Assembly: GCA_009763385.1 (NCBI GenBank)
Contig: CM019829.1
Coordinates: 37,613,705-37,677,704, forward strand
DNA: 64,000 nt
Source: Coix lacryma-jobi var. lacryma-jobi
Taxonomy: Eukaryota; Streptophyta; Magnoliopsida; Poales; Poaceae
Direction: 5' to 3'
How positions within the stretch are numbered: the first letter of the stretch is position 1; the number at the start of each line of letters is the position of its first letter. A program made the translations under genes and the position numbers. Of this stretch, positions 46,919 to 57,913 are shown piece by piece. Below the pieces are notes generated by a model. That model saw nothing but the letters and a program-made list of their open reading frames with translations, was not told the origin of the DNA and did not search any database.

Positions 46919-47420
46919 TTGGTTGTAGTCATGAGTGCTTGGTTGTTTGTTAGATTCAGACACATGTCGTCCACTAGGAGGGGAATTACTTATGGCCCAA
47001 TGGCAGCCAGAGATCAAGAAAGGGCCAACAAACTTAGGTTCATCTATCATAACCGACTCTATGTGGAAGTACTTAGGATGAGGAGGGCTCCTTTCTTCCA
47101 GTTGTGTGATCTCTTTCGCAGTAGGGGCTTACTCAGGAAGAAGATGATCTCTGAAGAAGATGCAGTTGTATTCACAGGAGTGTCTGACGCTATTTGGGGG
47201 CTCAATGCCGCTAGCAGTGAGGGTAATCATGTGGAAGCTGCTCCAGTGATATATGAGGCTGTTATGGGATGACCAAACTTCACAAGAGTTGTGTTGATGG
47301 TTTGTCTGGACTACCTGATGGAGCACAAGGCCCCTGCCATGGTATTTGTGGAAATGTCTCCAAGTGACAAGGAACTCTGGTGCAAAACTCATCTTGCAGC
47401 AACATTCAAAGGCTGAGCAA
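46919..47420 (+). pseudogene. PIF/Harbinger transposase-like N-terminal fragment
   Basis: The frame 46919-47272 contains RGITYGPMAARDQERANKLR and VEVLRMRRAPFFQLCDLFRS, RGLLR, which match the N-terminal DUF8040-type region of plant Harbinger transposase-derived nucleases. The catalytic DDE domain is absent. After the TGA at 47270-47272 the same frame continues (CLDYLMEHKAP) to about 47416. The piece is cut off by the gypsy LTR at 47442. Confidence 0.6.
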
Positions 47421-47441
47421 CCTTCGTGGAGGTATGAGAAG

Positions 47442-48151
47442 TGTTGACACTTACTAACGTCGCTACCAAGAGTAGAGATAAACTCTATCCCCGGCAACAG
47501 CGCCAGAAATGCTTGTTGGTATAAATTAACGCACACTCTACTTTATCCGCAAGCCACAGATAAAATCTACCGATGTAGCACTTCACCGGAGTAACCCAGT
47601 TTTAATATCGAACCCAAAGGAACGGATAGTGTTAAGTCTTAAAGTCTAACCCCTGAGTAGCTAACAAGGACGGAGAATGTAGAAGTATAGAGGGGATCAT
47701 TAAGGCGGTCTAATTCCAATTTAAGAGTGATATGTTTATATTATTCTTAGTGGGGAAGTTGCCATAAAAGGTCACAAACAGAGTATGAATCTTTTATGCA
47801 AATGTATAATCCTACCGAGCCTACACACGGGTAAGTGGACTATAGAAGAATCAACAAGGCTATAAGAGTCACCCTTGCGAACAACCACTACTACCGACGT
47901 TATAGGAGGCATATATGAGCTATCAAGTCTAAGCACCACGCTTACACTATCCAACTACTCTAACTCTAGAATGACTAGAATTAAAGTACTCAAAAGAGAG
48001 TCATAAATCTTCAAGAATAATAAGAACAATAGCTCAAACTTAAATATAGACGTTGATTACCGAAACAATCGCTGAAGTTGATGATGAACTTGAATCCACA
48101 GGTACAAGATGAAGAAGTGGATCCGACAGGCCGGAGCTCCTTCTTGATCTC

Positions 48152-48212
<61 letters not shown>

Positions 48213-48944
48213 TCTAGTTCTAATATAAGACTAGGTTCTAATCCTACTAGAGGGGTATCTAGTCTTCTACTTGATAGGTGGCTCTTGATTACAACTAGAT
48301 GAACTAGATCTAATTCTAGATGAACTAGAAGAGATTCATCTAGAGGGACCTCTACTTCTAATTGAAACCCTAGTTTCTGATGTGGAGATGAATAATGAAG
48401 ATGGAGATGCCTAGAGAGGGGGGTCTGGGTCTGGTTTTATAGCCCGGAGCGTGGAACGTGAGCCCTTGGATCAAACTGACTTCAGGGACGGTGGAGATGC
48501 ATCCTAGGAGGCGGTGGAAGAAGGTTCCAGAAGGCGGAGGCGAAACGGCCTCCGTGGCCGACCGGTCGGTCTCCATGTGGGACCGGTCGATCTGGCCCAG
48601 TGGGCCCACGTGGTGGCCCGCCTCGTGGTGTCTTCTGGTGTCTTCTAGATCCTTCTTTTGCAGATTTCGTTGCGAAATTAATATCTTTTCATCCGGGACT
48701 CCGAATATAGCAAATGATATGTCCGTTTCGATCGTCTCGACGAGCTCTTCGCAATGGTGCACTCCAATTCATCACTTGAGATACTTTCATATGGTCAAAA
48801 TATGGATGTCCTACAAAACAAGTGAGAGCACCAAAACTCGTGGAACTTGTTAGTTTCAAACCCTACAACTATGCTTTGTAATTCATTTACTGTCATTTCA
48901 TGCAATAGTTGATGGTTAATTATGAGCATTAGTGAGCGTCAACA
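47442..48944 (-). repeat. 3' LTR of Athila-like gypsy element
   Basis: Bounded by TGTTGACACT...AGCGTCAACA (inverted TGTTGAC ends). On the minus strand a purine tract GCTTGGGGGAACT (48957-48945) precedes it, so it is the 3' LTR of the element to its right. Close to the outer end it contains a PBS-like sequence (TGGCGCTGTTGCCGGGGA, minus strand, 47505-47488). It also holds a (CT)n run and ACCGGTCGGT palindromes near 48568. No matching 5' LTR is in the window. Confidence 0.75.
48151..48211 (+). repeat. (CT)n microsatellite
   Basis: About 30 CT units inside the gypsy LTR, read as (GA)n on the element strand. Length in an assembly is unreliable. Confidence 0.9.
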
Positions 48945-51900
48945 AGTTCCCCCAAGCTTACCCTTTGCTAGTCCCTTAGCAAAGTCAAACCCAACAATGG
49001 ATCAGGAGTTGCTACAATATCTTCACTTCCAACAAGTACACAAGCATTCAAATAGAAGTTCTCATATGGAATAGGAAAAAGTATCATATTATTCATCACG
49101 GGGCTTAGTACTTTACCTTGAATCCTGAGTAATTGAAAGATAGAATGATCAAATCAAGCACTATGTCTCTAGTTCTTTCACTTCACTATTATCCCGGAGT
49201 TTTTATGAATTTTCAAAAAGATTAAAAACATATGTTGTCAAATTAAACAATGGATCCAAAGAGAAAGTCAACCATACCATTGAATCAAGAAATGCATGTG
49301 TATGGAAAATGGAGTCCGATGCTCTTTTGAAATATATCACTCTATTTTGTTTATCAGAAACACATGGCTATCAGGCTAATTCTACTAACGGGCACGTGCC
49401 CATTTTTTGGTGTTTTGAATTTATTTATAGAATGAAAAACTTCATGTGCTCACTTATTTTTGGTGTTTTGAATTTATTTATAGAATGAAAAACTTAAGAG
49501 GATAAAGATACTTACGGGGATACATGGGGGTGCCTTCCCCCAAGCTGAATGTTGACGTAGTCGTTCGATCTTGCAATGTAGCAGACTGATAGTGGATATG
49601 TCCTTCCTCTATCAGAGCTTTGATTGATGTTGATGTTTGTTGAGACAATGCTCCAACAGTAGATGGAGCATTCACTTGCTCGTCAGCTTTTCTTGGCCTT
49701 TCAAATCCTGTGAAACTCAAATAGACAACAAAACTTGTGGAACAGATTAAGCGTTAGTGGTTGGCCACTCAAGCCTTGATTGTCTAGAATTTCAGTAAGA
49801 TCTCTTTCTCAATATTTTTATGTTTTTATATTTTTATGATGCAAGGGAAAATGCAACAGGATGAATGCATGCATATTTATTATTTTTATGTCACAGCGGT
49901 GAATATCCTTGTGGGTTTTTACACACCATAGAATTATTCACATGAGGCTTCATAGTTTATGATGTAGTGTAACAAATGCAATATTTTTATTTTCTTTTCT
50001 AATGCAATGCAGAAATTAAAATGTTTGTGAATATGATGATGCAATGATTAAATATGATGATGCAATAAATAATTAAGAATTAAATATGAGAAATATGCAG
50101 GAAAATAAATATGAGGATAACTACCGATTTTTACCTTTTGGCGAAGGTTCGGATATTTAGGTCCGACGAACCGGACCTTCCCTTGGTTTAGACCTCCCAA
50201 GGTATGCCAGACGTTTGGAAAGTTGTTATTGATTGTACCTCTGAGGTGCAGACTTTTTCTTTCATACTTTCTTGGTCTGAGTCTTCACTTCCTGTGGTTC
50301 ACTGTCTTGAGGTTTCTCTCCTTTCTTTACTGGGACAGTGTCGATAACTTCTTCTTCATGATTGGCCTCTCTATTCTTGATAGTTTGTCTTCTTTGGCTT
50401 GAGAGCGGCGTCTTTCACTTGTATTCTTCTTAGGTGCTTCATTGGGCATGTACTTGATGAAGTTGCATCGTGCCTTTTCTCCAGGAAAGTGAAAATGGAT
50501 TTCCTCTTGTAGATGATTGTACTTGTAGCGTAGAGGAATGGTCTTCCTAGGATGAGGTGGACATCATCATCTTCTCATGTCGAGGATCAAGAAGTCTATG
50601 AGGACTTCATGACCTCTAATTTTGACTACGACGTCTTCCATCATTCCTTATTGTTTATGCCTCTTGATATGGTGTCACTCTTGTTCTTCGTTCGTCCAGC
50701 AGTTTGAAATGAAGCGTTAATTATTGAAGCTGGCAACATCTTGCTCAGTGTTCATGTTCTTGTAGATCTAGGATCTTCACTCTGTAGAATTTAGGAGTTG
50801 ACAAACTTCGCCCTGTTTGCTCAAGAGTGTATCCTGCTCATAAAGACAAGGTAGAGATCAAGTGCATGGGCTCTGTTGGTGGAAAAACACCAACAGAACC
50901 AAAAGTTTTGTTTATTCCCCTCTAACCTTGGGCACATTGCACAAGACAAACTTGTTGTTTATGTGTTCTATTCAATTTTAACATGAGTGATAGGATCAGA
51001 GGATGATCATGAAAGTAGCATCTTAAAATATTTAACAGATCAAATTACTTAACCTAAGGAAGGATAATCTATGCATAATGTGTCGATCTTTTCATGATTG
51101 AGATATATCATCTTCCAAAGGTTAGATGCACAACATTTTAGCTCATTTAGTTAAGACAGTGAGATTCAAGAGAGTAAAGCTAGGAACAAAGATCAAATGA
51201 CTAAACATGTTGAGTTGATTAGGTTTGATCAAGTGAGGTGCAACTTAAACATGTTTTGTTCTTTATCAATGTTCATACTAGAATCAAGAAGAAGCTTTTA
51301 AAGTGATGGTTACTTACCTTGAAATGTTACTTTGTCATTGAAGAGTGATGTGTCGAACCACCTTGTGGAAGCTTCTCTTGTCTAGCTGGCTTGTCTTCTC
51401 TTGTTTGTCTCACAGTATGCTTGAGAGGAGGAAGATCACAGTGGAATCATCTTTAGAGGTATCGACCTTCCTTCTCTTGTGTCGACTTATCAGTGAAGGC
51501 GCATTGTTCCTCGAGTATGCTGACTAGGATCCTCTCTCTTTCTTGTACTTTGAGAATGTAGGGACAGTTCTGTATTCTTCTCTTGTCAACCTTTCTTGTT
51601 TTCCTTTAATCATTGGGTTGGCAAGAGACTTGAATTTAGAGCTGCTACTCGAATGCCTCCATGAGAGTATTTTGTCTTGTAATGTCACACTGAGACTTGT
51701 CCTCTCAACAGTGTCTAGATGATGGAGATCTTATCGGCTGTTCTTCTTGATTTGCTGGCTCAGGTACTATCTCTCCATCTTCTAACTCATGTGGTGCAGT
51801 GGCTTCATCCTTCATGATGCCCTCCTCAATTCTTGGCAGTTGGTTCTCCCTTCAACGTCTTCTCTTGGTTCTCTTTGGCTGCTCATAAGTGATGTAGATG

Positions 51901-53300
51901 TTGAAGATGCAGCGAAAGATCCAAAAGTTGACTTCTCCAGGTCCGGCAAAGATGATAACATTGATGGTGTTCAAGAACGATCTTCCAAGAATGAGTGGTG
52001 GATCATATTCTTCTTCTCGACTGGGATAGCATCTAGTGGTTTGTATTGATCAAATTGGTGGGTAGGAGATCAATATGTTTTGAAGCTAGTTTTCTCCTTC
52101 CCCTTTGATTGTGAAACACATCTAGACAACAGAATTGTCTCTCCCAGGCTGGCTTGTGATGCAGATGGATTCCCAACAACATGTTCATGTGTTTGACTTG
52201 TAGATCTTGCTATTGTTGTAGTGGTACCATCTTGTCTCCCAAGCTAGCTCTTGATTAGAAAAGAGGATAACTTCCCACTTCTTGTCTTGATGTCTTGGGC
52301 AATGATAGTTGCAGGCATAGGTTGTCTCATACGAGGTAAGTTGCATCCTGTTTGTCATCAGCGCCCAAGCAAGACTCAAAGCTAGGCTAGCACCTTTTGT
52401 GATCTGAGAGTAGGTTTGTGTGTCTATGGTTTGAGTTTTGGATCTTCAATGTTCACACCAAACCATGGATGAGCAAAATTTCTCTCCTACATAATGTTAG
52501 TGGACATATACCCGAAGGATTGCAAGAATTTTAAGCATGGGTTGTTATCCATAACTTATGTATTTTGCATCTATGCTAATAAAAAGATGTTTTGAGGATT
52601 GTTTTAGCATAGACTATTATGTGTTGGCTGCACTTTAACATGATTCAAGACAAAAGATAACTTGCAGCAGAAGACAAAATAAATAAACTTTGATACTCAC
52701 AGTTCTTTCATCCATGATGAATGAGCTGAGTCTTCATTGTGCAAAGTTGTTGAAGTTCATGTGTCTCTTCATCTCCAGTGCGGGTTCATCTCCGGACTTT
52801 CCCAAATTGATATTGAAAGTTTCCCTGCAGGGGTTAGTCCAACAAAATATCCAACATCCACTATAGCATACTGTCGGCTCAGAAATCAACCTCGACACCA
52901 CGTCTAATTCGATCTAGGGAGGCATTTTAACCTAAGCACCATACTTAATTTAAAAGCCTTTAGAGGTAAAATCAGCACACCTTTTAGCTCAAGAATCAAA
53001 CCAGACACCATGTCTTACCTTAATTCATGAAAACAGTTAAACTAAGCTCCATGCCTAATTTAAAAGGTGTATGATAATACTTCAAAACCAAAGAATATAC
53101 TATAGCAAATAAAGATAACATGAAAACATTGTAGAGATTTATTCAGATGGTGATGAAAGAGTATGATTAGTATATGAGCATATCCTAAAGGTAGGGACAA
53201 CCAACATAGCAACATGGCAAGAAATATTCTTAGAAAGTCTATTCCCCAAGCTTGGATTTTGTAAAAATCAAGATTGGATGAATGTAATTCAATGTAGCAT
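48945..53300 (-). mobile_element. Decayed interior of the Athila-like gypsy element
   Basis: Begins with the purine tract at 48945-48957. No long frames survive. On the minus strand between about 50780 and 50380, pieces of a retroviral-type protease/linker are readable (MLPASIINASFQTAG, DVVVKIRGHEVLIDFLILDM, then IHFHFPGEKARCNFIKYMPN), separated by stops. The rest of 49-50 kb and 51-53.3 kb is AT-rich with no recognised domain. RT and integrase are not recognisable. Where the element ends on the right is unclear. Confidence 0.45.
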
Positions 53301-53694
53301 ATGATGTGCGGATACATGGGTGTATGCCGAGTCTTCGAGTGATGAGTGATTGTCAACTGGGATGATGCGCATGTTCTTTGGCTTGTGTTGTGCAGGTGTC
53401 GAGCACGGATACAGTGATCAGAGGCAAGGTGAAGGTCAAGTAGAAACGTGCCATGCCGATGGACCGAGAGTGGCGAAGGGCAGACGTGAGGCTTGGACTG
53501 AGGGACCGGTAGCCCGAGGATCAGCTGTGGTGGCTGACAGCCTAGGACAGCGACGAGCAAAGACTTGCGGTCATGTGTTGCCTAAGTCGTGGACTTGGGA
53601 CACGTGTCGATGGACGGGGTGCACGGGCGGTGCATCCCCTCTACAGCTTCGGTTTGGTGGTAGAGCCAGAGAAAAACCATCGAGTGGACGGTTT
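53301..53694 (+). other. Unassigned, probable LTR sequence
   Basis: Moderately GC-rich, no recognised protein. The style (TTGTGCAGGTGTCGAGCACG near 53385, CAAGTAGAAACG) resembles a plus-strand LTR, but no boundary could be fixed. Confidence 0.3.
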
Positions 53695-53954
53695 CCAGGT
53701 TTGGGCCTCAAAACCTGGGCGCGGATGGTTTCCGAGTTTGGCCACAAAACTCGGGCTGAGGATGGTTTCCGAGTTTGGCCACAAAACTCGGGCTGAGGAC
53801 GGTTTCCAGGTTTGGGCCTCAAAACCTGGGTGCTGCGGGTTTGCTGAGTTTGGGCCACAAAACTTAGGCTGCGTGGGCTGGTTTCCCGGTTTGGGCCTCA
53901 AAACCGGGGGATGGTCGTGAAGGCTGGTTTCCCGTTTTGGGCCTCAAAACCGGG
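53695..53954. repeat. Array of seven hairpin-forming repeats
   Basis: Seven units of 23-24 nt, each an inverted repeat with 8-nt arms and a loop of 7-8 nt (GGGCCTCA or GGCCACA): 53695-53718, 53732-53754, 53769-53791, 53806-53829, 53844-53867, 53885-53908, 53931-53954. Left arms are CCAGGTTT, CCGAGTTT, CCGAGTTT, CCAGGTTT, CTGAGTTT, CCCGGTTT and CCCGTTTT; right arms change to match in five of seven, with one wobble-type mismatch in unit 5 and one mismatch in unit 7. Spacing is 36-46 bp. Confidence 0.9.
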
Positions 53955-54100
53955 GGTGCGACGTCCGGGAAAAGGACGGCAGAGCGGTGGCGGTACGTGG
54001 CGGCAATCGGGAGGTTGCGTCGAGGCAACGCTACGAGTTGTGCGGGCGTGGCCGTCGGATCCACCTACCATCGAGTTGGTCCAGAATAACCTTAGGGTTT

Positions 54101-55432
54101 AGCTGGTTCGCTCTGTAAGTAGTTAGGGGTAGAGTGGGAATTAGGAATAGTTAGAATTAGGATAAGTAGGGGGAGACACCCACCTCCCCATCCATCTCAG
54201 TCATTTGCTCTTTGCACTTAGGGTTTCCTGCTCTCCCAATCCCCTGTTGTAGCTAGCTGAGATCCGCAGAGAACCATACCTTTGTGTACTGGAGATTTTG
54301 AGGAAGTGAGGCCTTAACCTCACTGTTGTAGCGTGTGGTAGCCACATGGTTGCAGATCGATGTGTTGATTCGCGTTTTGTTCGTGTTCTTCGAGTTCTTC
54401 GTTTCTCCGCGATTTTCTCGTCACTCGATCTCTCTCCCTACCGCGTCTTTGCGAAATCCGTTTGAATCAACTGTTCGTTTTTCAAAGGAGATCATTTCCA
54501 CCAAAGGAATTCATCTAACTCCTCACGAACAAGTAGATCGGGTTGATTTCGTTTTCGTGGTGCTTTTTCGTTCATACTCCTCCCTTTTTGATTTCCCGGT
54601 GATTGAATCAATTTGAGCGGATGATTTCTTGGGGATAGTCTCCTAACTACCTCGTGATCATCCTCTCCAAGTTTGGGAACGTGGGATTGTGAGTTGATTC
54701 GATTTGGAGAAGTTTTGGGAGAAGGGCGACCAAAATCGCCCTCTCTGCAAGGTCACGGACAGTCCGCGCCTGGTACCGCGGACAGTCCGGGCATCGGGGG
54801 AGAGCCAGATCAGTGGCTGCGTTCCTCGGCTGCCTTGGCTATTTTTGACCGGCGGACAGTCCGCAGTTGAATTTCGCGGACAGTCCGGGAATCGACCAGG
54901 GACGTTCAGCAACCTTGCTGTTTTGTCCATTTGGTCGGCGGACAGTCCGCCACCAGAGTGTGGACAGTCCGCAGTAGGCGTGGACAGTCCGGGACCCCAG
55001 GGCCGGACAGTCTGGGAATCGCCTCTAGCCTCCGGTTTAGTGCGTTTGCTCTCTCGGCTTGTTCGCTTGGTTTCCGGACTTCTCGTTTGGCCTTGTAGTT
55101 GACCAAGGAACCTCTCTAGGTATCTTTGCTACTTGTTAGCATTGGTATTTGGGGATTTCTCAACGTAGCCGTCTATCTACGTTCGGGACTTGGTTTTTGA
55201 GGGTCAAACTTGATCCAGTGCTTTTGCCATTTGGTTTGCTATCGCTTTGTGGTGCCTCGTTGTGATCCAAGGGATCATCCACCCTCTTCCAAGGGTCGTG
55301 GGCATCACGGTTTCGGTCGTAGCTTCTTGGGGTTGATTTTGGGACAATCGGCCAAAGTTTCGAGAGAAATTTTTGAGCTCCCATTCACCCCCCCCCCTCT
55401 GGTCGCCTTGCTAGTGCTTTCTCGGTCCTTCA
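54101..55432 (+). repeat. Copia C 5' LTR (3' part certain, start uncertain)
   Basis: The right end is firm: a C-run, GTCGCC, CTCGGTCCTTCA to 55432, then a 2-nt spacer and the PBS. An array of CGGACAGTCCG palindromes (54756-55015) fits the U3 of a Sirevirus-like LTR. No 3' LTR is reached before 64000, so the left boundary cannot be set by comparison; 54101 is arbitrary within an estimated range. Confidence 0.5.
54756..55015. repeat. CGGACAGTCCG palindrome array in LTR
   Basis: Eight copies of GGACAGTCCG or a one-base variant in 260 bp (near 54757, 54779, 54853, 54878, 54939, 54961, 54979, 55003). The core CGGAC-A-GTCCG is a perfect inverted repeat around one base. Confidence 0.85.
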
Positions 55433-55434
55433 AT

Positions 55435-55446
55435 TGGTATCGGAGC
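55435..55446 (+). other. Copia C primer-binding site
   Basis: TGGTATCGGAGC two bases after the LTR end. It differs at one position from the initiator-Met tRNA primer site (TGGTATCAGAGC) used by most plant copia elements. Confidence 0.85.
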
Positions 55447-55495
55447 AGGTTAAGGATCTTCCACCTTAGCCGGTTCCAGATCCACAGAAGGCGAC

Positions 55496-57913
55496 ATGGA
55501 TCGCGGCGTGGGCAAACCGCCGTTTTTCGATGGGACGAACTATGCGTATTGGAAGATACGCATATCGGCCTATCTGCAGAGTTTGGGTGCTTCCATCTGG
55601 GATATTTGCAACTCTGCCGATTACGTGGTCTTGGCTGCTCGTGTCTCTCAGCTTCAGATCGATGAGCACGATGCCAATAGCCGAGCCCGTAATGCTCTTT
55701 TCTCATGCTTGAGCATGAGTGACTTTGATCGCGTTTCTCACCTCGCTACGGCTCGGGAGATTTGGGCTACCCTCATGCGTTTCCATGAGGGAACCTCTCA
55801 AGTCAAAACTCGTCTCTACGAGTCGTTCAAGCGAGAGTATGAGAACTTTTGACATATGCCTGGTGAGAGCATAGAAAGTTTATTCGCTCGCTTTTAGGTG
55901 ATTGTCAACAGGATGAGGGCTAACAAGGAGCTGTTGCCTTTCGACGATCATGAGAGGGCTCTCAAGCTTTTGCATACCCTTGATCGGTCGGTGTGGGATT
56001 CCAAGGTTCAGGCGATCATCGAATCGCCTAACTATGAGACCCTCACGTGCGATGAGCTCTTCAGTAAGCTCAAGTCCAGTGAGATTGATGCCATGGCGAG
56101 GGCTTCTTATGAGAATCCTTCTGGCCCGACTATGGCTTTGGTTTCTGGCTCTTCTGCTAACCCCTCTGGAGGATTTGCACTCTCTTCTCTCTTTTCTGTC
56201 ACAGAGGAACAGCTGGAGTCTTTGGGGGATGATGAGTTGGCGATGCTCGCCAACCGGTTCTCGCGGTTTCACAACAACCGCATGAACCGTCGCCGCGGAG
56301 GAGGACGCTCGGGATGCTACGAGTGCGGCGACCCCAACCACTTCATCGCCAGTTGCCCGAAGAAGAACATGCAAGTCTTCGGCAAGGGCGATCATGGGCA
56401 CAAGTACGACTCCGGTAAGCGCAAGGAGAAGTACGTCCCCGCAAGGCACTAGCGGAAGGGCGGCTTCAACAAGGAGTACATCAAGACGAAGTACTTGGAG
56501 AAGGCCCAAGCTGAGCAGCGTGCTTTCTTCGCCACGCTCAGCGACGTCGACGGCTCGGACGACGACTCCGCTTCCTCAAGCGACGACGAGTCCGAGAAGA
56601 AGAAGAAGATCGAGGACAAGCTGAACGGTCTCTGCTTCTTCGCCGACGACGACGGCTTCTGCACCATGGCCCTCGGCAAGGAGGTCGACGGCGAGCTAGA
56701 GGAGACCCCTCGGAACGACGACGACGACGACGACACCTCCCAGGTATCTCTCATCCACGACGAGCTTTCTGCTGAGGTCGAGAAGCTTACTGCCGCGCTC
56801 CTTAGTCAGGATAAGTTGCTTAGGCATGCCGCTAGAGAGCGCAAGGAGTTTAGGCAGAAGTGGGAGGATACGGTGAAGGAACTTGAATCTGTCAAGTCCA
56901 CCGTTGTTGTCACCGAGGAGGAGGAGTGTGAGATGTGCACCACGCACATGACTGACCTTCTCACTTTGAGAGGTAAGTATGCTGCGTTGGTAGGAGAGGT
57001 GGATGAGCTCCGGGCTAGACCCTTGTTGTTGGGTGCGTGCAAGACTTGTCCTGTCTTGCAATATGAGTTGGCAGAGAAGAATGCCAAGATTGTGTCTCTT
57101 GAAGAGGCCAACTCAGGTAGCACATGTGTGGCTAGGTGTGTTCTTTGTGAGGGTTTGGAGATGGAGATTGCGAACGTGAAGCATGACAAGATGCAAACCG
57201 AGGAGGAAAACACATACCTTCGGACCATCTTGTCATGGGTGTCTAGTGGTGAGCCACAGTTCGGGATGATGATCTCCCAATTCAAGCGAGCTGCTGGAGG
57301 TCCTGGTGTAGGCTTTGCTCCGGGTGTTGATGTTTCTGCTTTTGGGAAGATTGGAGAGTCGAGTGGTTTGAACCCGAGTGAGAAGCCCAACTCCACCACT
57401 ACTCCCAAACTTACCAAGCTTCCACCCAAAGAGCCTCTCAAGCCTAACACCAAGGATGGGGTCTTTGTTGAGCCTCTGAGAGCTCCACCCAAGAAACAAA
57501 CATGGGCTCCCAAACCAAACCACCTCAAGAACAAGCTGGACACCATGCCACCCATCCAAGAGGAGCTTATGCCACAGAAGGGCAAAGTGATCCACACCCA
57601 CTACCGTGAGTACCAACAACCCCCTTTGAGAGCGGTGAGGTACCATTGTGAGCACTGTGGGAGAGATGGACACTTGAGCGAGTTCTGCTTTTGGCGCAAG
57701 AGAGAGGCGCGCCGTGCTAGAGAGATGAACAATCCGGACATGTACCATCCTTTCCATGATGTACATGTGCCGAATGTTCAGAGGAGAGCTCCAAGGAGAG
57801 CTGCTAGGCCTAGAGGTCCAGAACCTCAAGTTCCCAGGCCTAGGCAGCGGAGAGGACGTGCCTGGCGGGAGCCTGCAGTTGTAGGCTATGGACCCCGTGC
57901 GGTGGCTTTTTAG
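55496..57913 (+). pseudogene. Copia C gag (Sirevirus-like)
   Basis: One frame from MDRGVGKPPFFDGTNYAYWK at 55496 to TAG 57911-57913, interrupted by TGA 55850-55852, TAG 55895-55897 and TAG 56450-56452. It contains a gag core (FDGTNYAYWKIRISAYLQSL, LATAREIWATLMRFH), a first CCHC knuckle (CYECGDPNHFIASC, about 56315-56356), an acidic DDD/SSSDDE stretch, a coiled-coil-like region (about 56750-57220) and a second knuckle (CEHCGRDGHLSEFC, about 57647-57688) followed by an Arg/Pro-rich tail. A two-knuckle gag with a coil between is the layout also seen at 1-1440. Confidence 0.85.

Noticed and set aside
48078..48302. Ser/Leu repeat reading frame
   Set aside because: Translation of the (CT)n microsatellite in the gypsy LTR.
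47442..48957. LTR flanked by both a PBS and a purine tract, suggesting tandem gypsy elements sharing one LTR
   Set aside because: The PBS-like sequence lies inside the LTR: the true outer end is the TGTTGACAC at 47442, which pairs with GTCAACA at 48944. A related LTR at 59642-61558 shows the same internal PBS copy.
54335..55384. Possible host gene upstream of Copia C
   Set aside because: The sequence leads directly into the LTR end and PBS at 55432-55446 and contains the LTR palindrome array; its frames are short and unrecognised.
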